From Prevotella sp. (GTDB lineage: Bacteria > Bacteroidota > Bacteroidia > Bacteroidales > Bacteroidaceae), in NCBI GenBank assembly GCA_017410365.1, contig JAFQQY010000035.1:90790-154789 (forward strand): a DNA stretch of 64,000 nt, read 5' to 3'. A program made the position numbers and the translations under genes. Every line of letters begins with the position of its first letter. Position 1 is the first letter of the stretch. This document shows positions 33,322 to 43,300 of the stretch, piece after piece. The notes under the pieces were generated by a model, which searched no databases, had not been told where the DNA came from, and was given only the letters and a program-made list of their open reading frames with translations.

Positions 33322-35979
33322 TTATTTCCCTCCTTCTTTAATTGCTTGCTCTACTTCATCCTTCCATTTCGTAAGCTGACTGTTGCTATAGAACAGAGGA
33401 CCGTCAATCTGATGCACTACAGCATCAGACGCTGCATAAATAACCTCATACATACCTGAACCCTGGAGCCATATATCACGGCAAAGCTGGTTGTACAATG
33501 CGTTGTCGGCAGTGTTCACACGACGGGTATTTCCAATCTGGTCTTTCAGCACGATTGCTTCCTTTTGCTCCTGGTTGACCTCAAGAGCGTAGAATCGCTT
33601 GTTTTCTGGGTTAAGCATCATGGTCTCGTATGAATTAACAAACTTGTAGTTACCTTGCTCGTCCTTGTCAGGAGCACCGTTTATGGCCACAGAGTGGTCT
33701 TGAACGTGATAGCGGACGAAGTTCATGATTCTGTCCTTGATTACCTTCTTGGCTGCCACAGCGTATGCACGTTCTGTTTCATCCTCAGTAACCTTGTATA
33801 TGCTGTCCTGCTCCTCGAAGTCAGTCCATGTAGGCAGCACGCCGTCGTCTATCAGCTGACGGATAGAAGCGTTTGTAGGAACATATACAGTGTAGTTATA
33901 GTTGTCAAACAAGCCCATATTGAAGTTGTCTGCCTTGTTTGGACAATAATACTGTGTACCGAGCTGGTTGAGCATAAGGTTCTCCTGCGGAGTTGCCTCG
34001 TCACCGCCAAGCAGCAGCTGCAGGAACTCAGAGAACTCCTCACGCTCTGTAAGTGTCATATATACAGACTTTGTTGAACCGAGTGGCATCATTGAGTCAA
34101 CCATATATGCCTTACCGTTACCTGTCATTGACATGTCGTAGATAGTGTCAACGCCCAAAGCCATGTTATGCTGGTCTTGCCATGCGCCGTTGATTACCAT
34201 CTGGCCTGCCTTGCCGGCATTAGCCACGCGCACGAAGTTACCTGCCTTTGTCTTGTAGTACTCATAGCCGTCCTCAACGTTGCCGATAACAATCATCTGG
34301 TTAACCATATCCTCCAGACGGTCGTTCTTCAGGTTGTCTGGTGCATCAGCAAGAATACGGTTGCCTAATGTTATCGTTCCGTCTTCAGCCACTGTTGCCA
34401 CATAAAGTTCTGCTGTCACCTCATTGTTTTCATCGAAGTAGAAGCGGAACACTCTCTGCTGAGCCTCACCATAGTGTGTAGGGTCAACATAGTAGCACAT
34501 GGCATTGTTGCTTGGCAGGATAAGACTGTAGTATGAGTCCATTGAGTTCAGATAAGGGGTGAACTCAAGGTTGTCGATAGCCCAGTAGATAGAGCTGAAT
34601 GTGCGCTGGTGAGCAAGTGCTGGGAAAGTAACACTTGAATACTCACGCGGCGGGAATACACGGTTCACAAGATAAACGAGTCCGTTACATCCCATATAGC
34701 TGCGCACCACATGCTCTTTCTTCAAGCCCAATGGCAACTTGGCATCGTCGGTGATATTGTCGAACTTAGAAGCCACACCCTTCTCTGTCATTGTCTCAAT
34801 CATGTTCACATTAATCAACTTTGACAATGTAAGCAGAGGAATAGCCTCCCAAGAGCCGTATTCATCCTGAAGCACCTTGCCGTCGTGCTCCCACCAGTAC
34901 TGCAATGCCTCGTTTGTAGGTACAATCATCATACCGGCATCATAGTGCATGTCGTTGCCCATTGTGTTAGAGTACATATACTCGTTCCAACCTGGGTCGA
35001 ATGTCAGAGCGGCAGGCACACGGTTTCCGTCAGGGTCCTGTATAAGCATTGCCTTGTTGTAACCTGCATTACTGAAATAACGCAATACGAATGCAGAGTC
35101 TTCATTGTTGTAAAGACGGTTGTACTCCTTTGTAAGATTAGCATCATAGTAAGGAGCACAGAAACGGTCAACAAGGAAAGACCACATCGACATCTCTGGT
35201 GTTGTTCGTATGAGTTCAGCCATGTTTGGCGAAGCCTCTATCACACCATCCACCTTATGTATATATCCGTTCTTGCAGGTAATATCGCGCTCGATGACCT
35301 TCTTTCCGTTAATCCAAGCCTCGCTTGCCGACAATGCCTCACCGTTAGTAAGCAGGTTCAGGTCGTCATCGGTAATCTTGTTGCGCTGCATAAATGCCGG
35401 CAGGAAGTGAATCATCGGCTGAGCGTTGTTGTCCTTGAACAGCACGATACCCCCCTTTTTCTCTCTATGCTTGTCCCAATAAGTGGTTGTAGGCATCTCC
35501 TCTGGCTTAATCACATAGATTGAGTCGTAAGGCGATGCAGCTGTTGTGCGTCGCATACACAAGCCTGTCTCCGGCGGATTACCGCTCACGTTTGACATAA
35601 GCTCAATCAAGTAGGCGTTGTTAATCATCGCACTGTTCAGGAGCAGTTTCTTCTGCGCCAATGACAGTTGGTCGTAACTGCGCACTCCCCACTTGTTGTT
35701 TGCAAACCACTCAGCGAACACATCGTCGCTTGCTGCAAACAGCGTTTTAGAACCTGTATGACTCAGCACTTCCGTCTGACCCAGGTCATCAATAAGCTTT
35801 AGCGTGGTTGTATAGTTACCCTCTTCTGTCAGTCGCTCATAGATAGAGTTTCCCAGCCATGAGGGTTGTCCCTCTGGCATCTCATCATCACAGGCATTGA
35901 ATGCAAATGCCGTGCTGAGCATCAATCCGACAGCGAAGAAAGGCTTTACAACCTTGTTTCTCATCGATTTGTGTTTCAT
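33322..35979 (-). CDS. large FAS1 (fasciclin) domain lipoprotein, PUL-associated
   Basis: 885 residues, lipobox FNAC (Cys30) followed by DDEMPEG. FAS1-like segments can be seen near 45-260 (LIDDLGQTEVLSHTGSKTLF, WSFLVDRFC), 340-480 (MIVPTNEALQYWWEH) and 660-830 (YTVYVPTNASIRQLIDDG, FVRYHVQDHSVAI), so three or four copies are probable. It is the largest of three FAS1 lipoproteins in the locus and is tightly linked to SusC pair 2 (3 bp) and to the GH51-GH43 enzyme (8 bp). Probably a surface binding protein. Confidence 0.78.
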   Translation of the reverse strand: MKHKSMRNKVVKPFFAVGLMLSTAFAFNACDDEMPEGQPSWLGNSIYERLTEEGNYTTTLKLIDDLGQTEVLSHTGSKTLFAASDDVFAEWFANNKWGVRSYDQLSLAQKKLLLNSAMINNAYLIELMSNVSGNPPETGLCMRRTTAASPYDSIYVIKPEEMPTTTYWDKHREKKGGIVLFKDNNAQPMIHFLPAFMQRNKITDDDLNLLTNGEALSASEAWINGKKVIERDITCKNGYIHKVDGVIEASPNMAELIRTTPEMSMWSFLVDRFCAPYYDANLTKEYNRLYNNEDSAFVLRYFSNAGYNKAMLIQDPDGNRVPAALTFDPGWNEYMYSNTMGNDMHYDAGMMIVPTNEALQYWWEHDGKVLQDEYGSWEAIPLLTLSKLINVNMIETMTEKGVASKFDNITDDAKLPLGLKKEHVVRSYMGCNGLVYLVNRVFPPREYSSVTFPALAHQRTFSSIYWAIDNLEFTPYLNSMDSYYSLILPSNNAMCYYVDPTHYGEAQQRVFRFYFDENNEVTAELYVATVAEDGTITLGNRILADAPDNLKNDRLEDMVNQMIVIGNVEDGYEYYKTKAGNFVRVANAGKAGQMVINGAWQDQHNMALGVDTIYDMSMTGNGKAYMVDSMMPLGSTKSVYMTLTEREEFSEFLQLLLGGDEATPQENLMLNQLGTQYYCPNKADNFNMGLFDNYNYTVYVPTNASIRQLIDDGVLPTWTDFEEQDSIYKVTEDETERAYAVAAKKVIKDRIMNFVRYHVQDHSVAINGAPDKDEQGNYKFVNSYETMMLNPENKRFYALEVNQEQKEAIVLKDQIGNTRRVNTADNALYNQLCRDIWLQGSGMYEVIYAASDAVVHQIDGPLFYSNSQLTKWKDEVEQAIKEGGK

Positions 35980-35987
35980 AATAGTTA

Positions 35988-38900
35988 TTATTTTTTGTTA
36001 TTGTTCTTTCCAAGATACCTCAGTTTGAAGTTATCAAAGCAGCACCAGTCGTTCTGAACATGTGTGCTCTTGCGGATGCCGAGCTTTAATTTCTCGCCTT
36101 CCTTCAAGGTCAGTTTGATAGTGCATGTATATTGATTCTTCTTGTTGAAAGCGTCGTTTGCCATCGCCACATTGTCTGGATAGCTGTAAGGCTGCATTGA
36201 ATAGCCCGTGATGCTCTTGTCATAAAGCCCAGTCACCGGCTGTGTCTTGCCGTTGGCATACACCACTGCATTTGGCCTGTATGCAGCAGCGTCTCTTGCG
36301 TTGCCCGTGCGATAGAAAGCCTGTACAGATACCTCGTACTCGCCTGCCGGCAGTCCTTCTATTGTCTGGTTGAAATCAAAGTTAGTATTGTAGTACTCTG
36401 CCACGCTGCCATTGGCTGCTGTGAAAGCAGGAGAAGCGGTCCATGAAGCAGCACCATTGCTAAAGTCGCCGTTGTCAACAAGCGGAGAAAGGTCGGTTGC
36501 CTTACCCGTCATGGCTTGCTCCAGCACAAATTTCTTTAAGTCAGGCATGTCGGCAGTTGTCTTTTGCAAGGCAGCAAGAATCTCTTTCATTGCCTTCTCA
36601 TTGGCATCGAAGCTTCCAGCATCAGTAGCCAGCACTTTCTCTGTCTGCGCTATAACTGTTGCTAACTGCTGCTCCTTGCTGACCTCATAAAGCTTCTTTA
36701 TATCCTCAAGCATGATAACCACCTTCTCCCAATTCTCCAGATGGCGGTATTCACGCTTGGTCAGTTTCACGAAAGAACCATGCTGAGCTGCCAACTTACC
36801 GTTTATATCCACACGATTGGCTGGAGCCATGCAGTGCTCGTCGAGCGACATCATTCGGTAGTTATATCCGTTGCTGTATTTCTGATAACCAAGTTTCCAT
36901 GTCTTCTGACCGATAAAGCGAAACATGCTCGGAGCCTCTATCGCCTGTCCCGGTTCGTCGATGCCGAAACCTTCAACCAGTGTCCACTGGCACCACCCTG
37001 TCTGCTTGTCGCCTGCCGGCACTATGGTCTTTGCCGTTGCCATGCTCAATGCACGGTCACCCTCACGCTTGAATATCATCTTATATTCCTTGTCAATGTT
37101 GTTCCACACGATGTCAGCATCAATAACATCAAAACCTGGCGCGAAGAACACCTTCGGTTCTGACAAGACATTGAGGTCTTCATCTATAAGAGTATAGTAG
37201 ATGCGGTGCATGTCGGGGAAGCCGACACTATAGTAAATAACATATTTCTCAGTAACAGGGTCGTAGATAATCTGTGGCGCCCATGCTGCAGTCATATCCT
37301 TTGCATCTGTAAGTCCGAGCGCCTTAAGGTTTTCCGGTGATTCAAGGTCAATGCTGATGTACTTGTCCCAATGCACAAGGTCGTTGCTGATCATGAAAGT
37401 CATCTTGTGGTTGCTTGTCCATCCCAGGCGTGAAGTCATGTCAGTACCTGCCAGCATGAACTTGCCGTTCTGTGTGCGATAGACAAAAGCGTCACGCATG
37501 CCGCCTGTGCTTGTGAACTTTGCTGCAGGGAACACCTCCTTACTGCCGAAGAGGTCTCGCCAGTAGTTACCGTTCTGACTCAACGCATAACAAGTCTTTT
37601 CCTCTGTCGTGTGCATGTGTGCATATAGATAGCCGTATTTGTCGGCATCCTCTTTGTCGTAGAGTGTCATTTCCTTTTTCTCCGCTGCCACATTGCTCAC
37701 CTTTATTCTATATATGCTGAGCGAATATGCAGGTGCGTCAAGCTGCATCGGATTGAATGTATATGCCTTCCAGTCAGTAGGTTTCACGTTCCAAGGTTCA
37801 TCCATGGTATTCTCGTCGAGTCCGCTTGCCGATACCAGACGCATCACCTTCGCCTCACCCATCTTCATGTTGCTTACATTGAGGTTAACCGTCTGCATCC
37901 TGCTTCCCGGATTGATGAGCTTCACTATCATCTCACCTGTCTTCTCGTCGAGCTGAACACTCTGATAAACAGCCTTTGCTTCAGGCATGGTTATCTCGTG
38001 AACCACCTTACCGTTAAGTTTGCAAACAACCTTGTTGCCAGCCACCTTTATCTCAATGTCGTACCAACGACCGGTCTGTATTCTTCCTCTTGCTATTGCC
38101 ACAGTTGACTTGCCGCCTTCGTTGCACATCTCTATGCCATGCTCGGTGTTGCCCCATCCTCCGAGATTCCACCACGCATAATTCCTGCTGTCCTTGCGGT
38201 TGAACATGATGAGGAAACCTTCGTTGCCACTGTCCTTTCGCGCACGAACCTTATATATATAATTACCGTCAACAGGCACGTTAAGCACAGCAGTACAGTT
38301 TTCTGCATGGGCGTTCTGGAACATCTCGCCGTGAGCCATGCCCCAAGAACCGTTGTCTGTTGACCATCTGTGCATTCCGTTGGTGAAGTCCTCATTGGCA
38401 ATCACATTTCCCTCAAGGTCGGTCACGCTGATGTTGTCGTAGGTAACAGCTGTGCCCCACGCACCAACGCCAACCTTCATTGCCGTCTTCTCGTTCTTCA
38501 CGGTGTTGCCAGTCTCTGTCCAAAGCAGGTTCTGTGTTCCCTGATTATTAGGAATAAGCTTCTGAACATAGTATGAAGGAGTAACGAAATTGTTGCTTGA
38601 GTTGAAATGAATCATGTCGTAATGCCAGCGCGGATCCATCTCGTGGGTGAAGATTGGTGCGAAAGAAGCCAGCTTCACCACATCACTGTTCTTCTCCATA
38701 CCCAACATGAAGATACCTTCGCCCAAGGCGCTGTTAAGATTTCCGTATCTGCCGTAACCGCCGGCATTGGCTGCATATTCGCCCACATACACGCCAATCT
38801 CGCGAGGATAACTGTCGTACTTATTGTAGTTGTCCTTCATCCAAGAATAACTGCGATAATAGTGTTCGTCAACCAGTTCCACGGGATAAGGATTGCGCCA

Positions 38901-40109
38901 TGTTGGATTGTCTGTACCCCATGCCTCCACGTTACCGATAGTTATGATGTCTGGATATTTTGCCTTGATGGCATCGTAGAACATCTTATAGCGCTCGGCA
39001 TACTGCTGACTCTGTGCATTAGGGTCGGTCTGATAGTTCTCGTTGCCTATCTCTATGAATTTCAGATTGTACGGTTCTTTGTGTCCGTTAGCGATACGCT
39101 TTGCGCCCCACTCTGTGGTGGCGTCGCCGTTGGCATATTCTATGGCGTCGAGTGCATCCTGCACCAGTTGTTTTGTCTCTTCAAGTGTGAATGTGTAGCC
39201 ATGACCAAGACCCACGTTAACCACGAACATAGGTGCAGCACCGAGGTCCTCGCTCAGTTGCAGATACTCGTCATAACCCAGTCCGTCGCACGACCAGTAT
39301 CTCCAGTTCTGGTTCATGTGTCCCGGACGCTCCTCTATCGGACCGATGGTCTTCTTCCACTGGAATGTCTGTTCGTAAGAGCCTTCGCCCTCAACATAGC
39401 ATCCGCCTGGGAATCTGAGGAATGTTGGTTTAGTATCGGCAAGCAGCTGCGCCAAGTCTGGCCTCAAACCGTTCTTTCTGCCCTTCCAAGTGTAAGGGAA
39501 CAGCGAAACCACATCTACATAAAGACGGCTGTCATAGCTCGTAAGCAATGCCAGCTGTCCTTTCTTATCAGAACCTGTAGCCTTGAGTGTTGCGGTAAGC
39601 TTTGTCCACTTGTCGCTTACCTCGCCTTTGAGTGTCGCCTCGCCGAGTACAGTATTGCCGTTGCTTGTTCTCAGCTGTGCCTTGATGTTATTAGTATAAC
39701 CCTTGTCGCCTCTTGCCCAGAGCGTAAGGGTGTAGGTAGAATCCTTAACTACGTTCATGCCCCAATAGCCGCTGTTCACCACGCCCATGGGCTTTGCCTG
39801 CGTCGCACCGCTGGTAGAAATCATCAGCGCATGCTTCTGCACTTCGTTAAGCAGCATGCTTTCAGTAATTTCAATCTTTGCACCGCCTATGGCTGTCCAT
39901 GCTGCCGTTCCTTCATCGAAAGAGCGGTTCTTCACGAGTTCGGCATAGAGTCCGCCCTCTCCTGCATGGTTTATCTCTTCGAAGAACAGACCATACTGAT
40001 ATTCACTCACCATCGGACCACGGCGTGTGGCGTCGATATTCATTGTTATCTGACCGAATGAATAGATTGATGTTGCTAATGCAATAGCTGTAGTTAGGAT
40101 AGCTTTCAT
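35988..40109 (-). CDS. secreted GH51-GH43 fusion, alpha-L-arabinofuranosidase
   Basis: 1373 residues with two catalytic domains. Signal peptide to YSFGQ. N-terminal GH51 part (about 21-800, with an inserted LamG/CBM-like segment near 535-720): FRFPGGCYVEG, acid/base Glu in IEIGNENYQ near residue 355, nucleophile Glu in VYVGEYAAN near 443. C-terminal GH43 part (about 815-1130): general-base Asp in GMRDAFVYR near 876, TAAWAPQIIYDP, and acid Glu in AIEAPSMFRF near 1061. A terminal NGDF-type beta-sandwich (about 1225-1370) resembles the modules of the neighbouring 1202-residue protein. Both halves belong to families that remove arabinose from arabinan, arabinoxylan or arabinogalactan, which gives the best clue to the substrate of the locus. 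Confidence 0.85.
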   Translation of the reverse strand: MKAILTTAIALATSIYSFGQITMNIDATRRGPMVSEYQYGLFFEEINHAGEGGLYAELVKNRSFDEGTAAWTAIGGAKIEITESMLLNEVQKHALMISTSGATQAKPMGVVNSGYWGMNVVKDSTYTLTLWARGDKGYTNNIKAQLRTSNGNTVLGEATLKGEVSDKWTKLTATLKATGSDKKGQLALLTSYDSRLYVDVVSLFPYTWKGRKNGLRPDLAQLLADTKPTFLRFPGGCYVEGEGSYEQTFQWKKTIGPIEERPGHMNQNWRYWSCDGLGYDEYLQLSEDLGAAPMFVVNVGLGHGYTFTLEETKQLVQDALDAIEYANGDATTEWGAKRIANGHKEPYNLKFIEIGNENYQTDPNAQSQQYAERYKMFYDAIKAKYPDIITIGNVEAWGTDNPTWRNPYPVELVDEHYYRSYSWMKDNYNKYDSYPREIGVYVGEYAANAGGYGRYGNLNSALGEGIFMLGMEKNSDVVKLASFAPIFTHEMDPRWHYDMIHFNSSNNFVTPSYYVQKLIPNNQGTQNLLWTETGNTVKNEKTAMKVGVGAWGTAVTYDNISVTDLEGNVIANEDFTNGMHRWSTDNGSWGMAHGEMFQNAHAENCTAVLNVPVDGNYIYKVRARKDSGNEGFLIMFNRKDSRNYAWWNLGGWGNTEHGIEMCNEGGKSTVAIARGRIQTGRWYDIEIKVAGNKVVCKLNGKVVHEITMPEAKAVYQSVQLDEKTGEMIVKLINPGSRMQTVNLNVSNMKMGEAKVMRLVSASGLDENTMDEPWNVKPTDWKAYTFNPMQLDAPAYSLSIYRIKVSNVAAEKKEMTLYDKEDADKYGYLYAHMHTTEEKTCYALSQNGNYWRDLFGSKEVFPAAKFTSTGGMRDAFVYRTQNGKFMLAGTDMTSRLGWTSNHKMTFMISNDLVHWDKYISIDLESPENLKALGLTDAKDMTAAWAPQIIYDPVTEKYVIYYSVGFPDMHRIYYTLIDEDLNVLSEPKVFFAPGFDVIDADIVWNNIDKEYKMIFKREGDRALSMATAKTIVPAGDKQTGWCQWTLVEGFGIDEPGQAIEAPSMFRFIGQKTWKLGYQKYSNGYNYRMMSLDEHCMAPANRVDINGKLAAQHGSFVKLTKREYRHLENWEKVVIMLEDIKKLYEVSKEQQLATVIAQTEKVLATDAGSFDANEKAMKEILAALQKTTADMPDLKKFVLEQAMTGKATDLSPLVDNGDFSNGAASWTASPAFTAANGSVAEYYNTNFDFNQTIEGLPAGEYEVSVQAFYRTGNARDAAAYRPNAVVYANGKTQPVTGLYDKSITGYSMQPYSYPDNVAMANDAFNKKNQYTCTIKLTLKEGEKLKLGIRKSTHVQNDWCCFDNFKLRYLGKNNNKK

Positions 40110-40132
40110 AGTTTTCAGGAGATTCCTTATGA

Positions 40133-40308
40133 GGAGTTCGGGAGTTCAGGAGTTCAGGAGTTCAGACAATAGTTTGTCACGCAATTCCTAACTTAAACTC
40201 TTCAATTCTTCAATCCTATAATCCTCTAATTCTTAAAACTAAGTTCGGGAGTTCAGGTCAGGAACCCAGACTATCGTCTGAACTCCTGAACTCCTGAACT
40301 CCTGAACT
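40133..40308. repeat. inverted pair of 8-bp GGAGTTCA arrays
   Basis: Left arm 40141-40167 and right arm 40276-40302 are perfect 27-bp inverted repeats made of the 8-mer GGAGTTCA; similarity continues about 8 bp outward. The 108-bp interior contains a period-9 CTTCAATTC tract (about 40196-40236). It lies between the 1202-residue protein gene and the GH51-GH43 gene and could form a stable mRNA hairpin. Confidence 0.82.
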
Positions 40309-40318
40309 ACAAGTTTCT

Positions 40319-43300
40319 TTATCTTACAATAAGTTTCTTTGTTACAACACTGCCGTCACTCATTGTTGACTTAACAATGTTGATGCCCTTCTGCAGACTT
40401 GAAGTCTTAGCACCGTTGATGCCGAAGAACTCAACCTTAACAGCCTGAACTGCTGCGTTGTCGATAGACTCAATACTTGTTACAGAGTCACCGCTAGGTG
40501 TCTGAGCACTGTTCTCACCGAAGTACTTCAACTGCCAGTTGTCCATGATTACCCATGAGCCAGTAACCTTAGTTGGCTTATTGATACCAATGCGGAGCTT
40601 GCCGTTTGTTACCTTAACGATAACCTTGTTGTAGTACAGACCTTCGTTAGCGAAGTAGTTCTTTGCAGAAACCATATCGTTTGGAACGAATACTGTCACA
40701 CCGTCGTTGTTCTCGTAGCTTGTGGTACCTGTGTAACCCTTATCCTCGCCAGCACATGCTGCATGGTGAGTCAGGTAAGCTGTTGCCATCTGTGTGCTGT
40801 CAGCATCTGGCAGAGCATAGAGCCAACCCTCGTTGAAGATAGGATCTGCAACGAATGCTGTATAGTCGTCAGCAGTATTACCGAAGCGGTCGAATGCATA
40901 AACACCTACCTCGTATGTACCGTTTGGCAGACCTACGAGATCCTGATACATATTGAATGTCTTCTCATAGAACTCGAGCAAGAGAGCACCCTTCTGAGTA
41001 TCGTCGTTACCGAAGTTGTAACCGTCTGTACCGCTCCAACCCTCTATAGAGTTAGCACCGTCTTTCTCGAAGCTTGGGTTAACGATAACTGAAGTCATGT
41101 CTAATGGAGTAGCGTCAGTTGCCTCGCCTGCAGGAATCTTCAGCTTAGTTGTCATCTCAGCAATCTTAACGAGCAGAGCGTCAACGTCAGCATTCTCGTA
41201 TGTACCTTCGTCGATACCGCCTACAATCTCTACATAGAGAGTTCCGGCAGCAGTAATAACATCCTGACTTGCAGCAGATGTCTGAGTTGCCTGATACATT
41301 TCGTTAGCCGCTGTTGAAAGTTTCTCGAAGAGTTCAACAGAAACAGAAACAGAATCGTTGGCACCATAGAGAGCAACAAGAGCGTCGAACATTACCTTGC
41401 CATCTTCCTGTGCAAGAGCAGCTGTACCTGTTGTTATAGCGTCTGCGAGGATAGTCTTAACTGACTTGCCCATAGCCTTAGCCTGATTAGCAGTTGCATT
41501 GTCAACAGCTTTCTGGAGTTCTGGCTTGATAATGTCAGCCTTATAACCCTGGTAAACCATCTTGAAGTTATCCCAGATAACCCATGTAGCACTCTGCTTC
41601 TTACCCTTCACACCAAGACGGAGTTCATCACCCTGCTTAGCAACAAGACCAAATGAAGAGGCCTTATACATACCTTTGGCAAATGCCTCGCCTGCACTAC
41701 CCATGTCGTTAGGGAAGCAAACAGAATCGTTAGGAGTTGCTGTCTCAAACTTGCAGTAGTTACCCTCTGCACCTGATGTTGAGCCTGAATAGAAATTCTC
41801 AACAGAACTTACAGGTTCGGTGAATACACAAGGAACCTCAGTCTCATTGTTGTTTACATATACGTGACCTGGACATTTCTGCTCACCGTTAGCCCACATT
41901 GTCCATGCTGTTGTACCACGAGCAACGCGATAGAAGCCCTGAAGAGATACCTCATAAACACCTACAGGAGCATCCTTAACAATCTGGTAAGCATCCCAGT
42001 CGCGCTCGTAAGCTTCCATACATCCGCTTGCAACTGCTGTCCAAGAACCGCTCCAGCCTGTTGTACCCTGGCTATAGTCAGGGTTAGTGAGGAACATGCT
42101 AGTAACATCAGCACCAACCTTAAGGCTGTTTCTGTTAACCTGGTCTATCATATCCTCAATTTTCTTAATCTCAGCCTCAATTTCTTCATTTGACAATGAC
42201 AGAGCTGAGAAGATGTCAGCAAGTTCAAACTCTACATAGTCAGCAAGAGCCATCTTGTCATCTGAATCAGAAAGGTCAGGGTTAGCAGCTGTTTCCTCTG
42301 CACGAACCTTTGCAGCTGCAAGTTTTCTCCAAGCAGCAATATTTGCGTCAACAATAGCAGCAGCCTCTGCAATAGCCACCTGTGCTGCGATAATATCAGC
42401 CTTTGTTGCGGCACCGCTAACAGCTTCAACGGCAGCCTTGTATGTATCAACAACACCGTTAGTTACGTATGTGCCCTCTGGCAGGTTGTCATAGTTAGGA
42501 GCCTGAGAAAGAACTTCCTGCATCCAAACCTTGAATGCGTCTTCCTTGCTTCCGTAGTATGTCAGTGTCCAGTTGTCCCAGAGTGTCCAGTCACCATCAA
42601 GAGTAACCTTCTTAGCCAAACCGATACGTGTCTTGTTGTCCTCTACAGAGAAGAACATCTTGTTGAGGAAACGGCCTGCCACGAAATAGTTGGCAGCTGA
42701 GTTCATATCGTTAGGTATATAATATGTAATACCGTCAGCTGTCTTGTAAGAACTTTCACCTCCTACGCCATAGGCAGCTGTCTCTGCACCAACGTATGGA
42801 TTCATGATAGCCACTGTGATGCTATCAGAACCTGACATTGCATAGATATAAGCATTCTTGTTGGTGTTGTTAATGAAGTTGTTGTATGAAACATCTGAAT
42901 AACCAGCACGGTAGAATGCCTGCAATGTGAGCATATAAACACCGTTTGGCAATCCTTCGATGTCCTGATAGGTGTCGTATGTCTTCTGATAGTGCTCAGC
43001 ATCTGTGTAGCTCTGGAATTCAGGAGCTGTTCCGCTCCAACCGTCATTGTTGTTGTTGTCGTAGCTTGCATTTGCAATCATCGATGTCTTGTCAACAGGG
43101 TTGTCAGCAGTTACGCCAGCTTCGTCAAGAGCAGCGATGGCTGCCTTTGCAGCATCGATAGCAGCCTCGAGTTCTTCCATTGTAGCAGCCTCGTTCTCAT
43201 AAACAGCCTGCTGTGCTGCAACGTCAGCACCCTTTGACTTACCTTCGTCGAGAATAATCTTCAGTTCCTCTGCCTTTGCATAGATATCAAGTGCAGTAAG

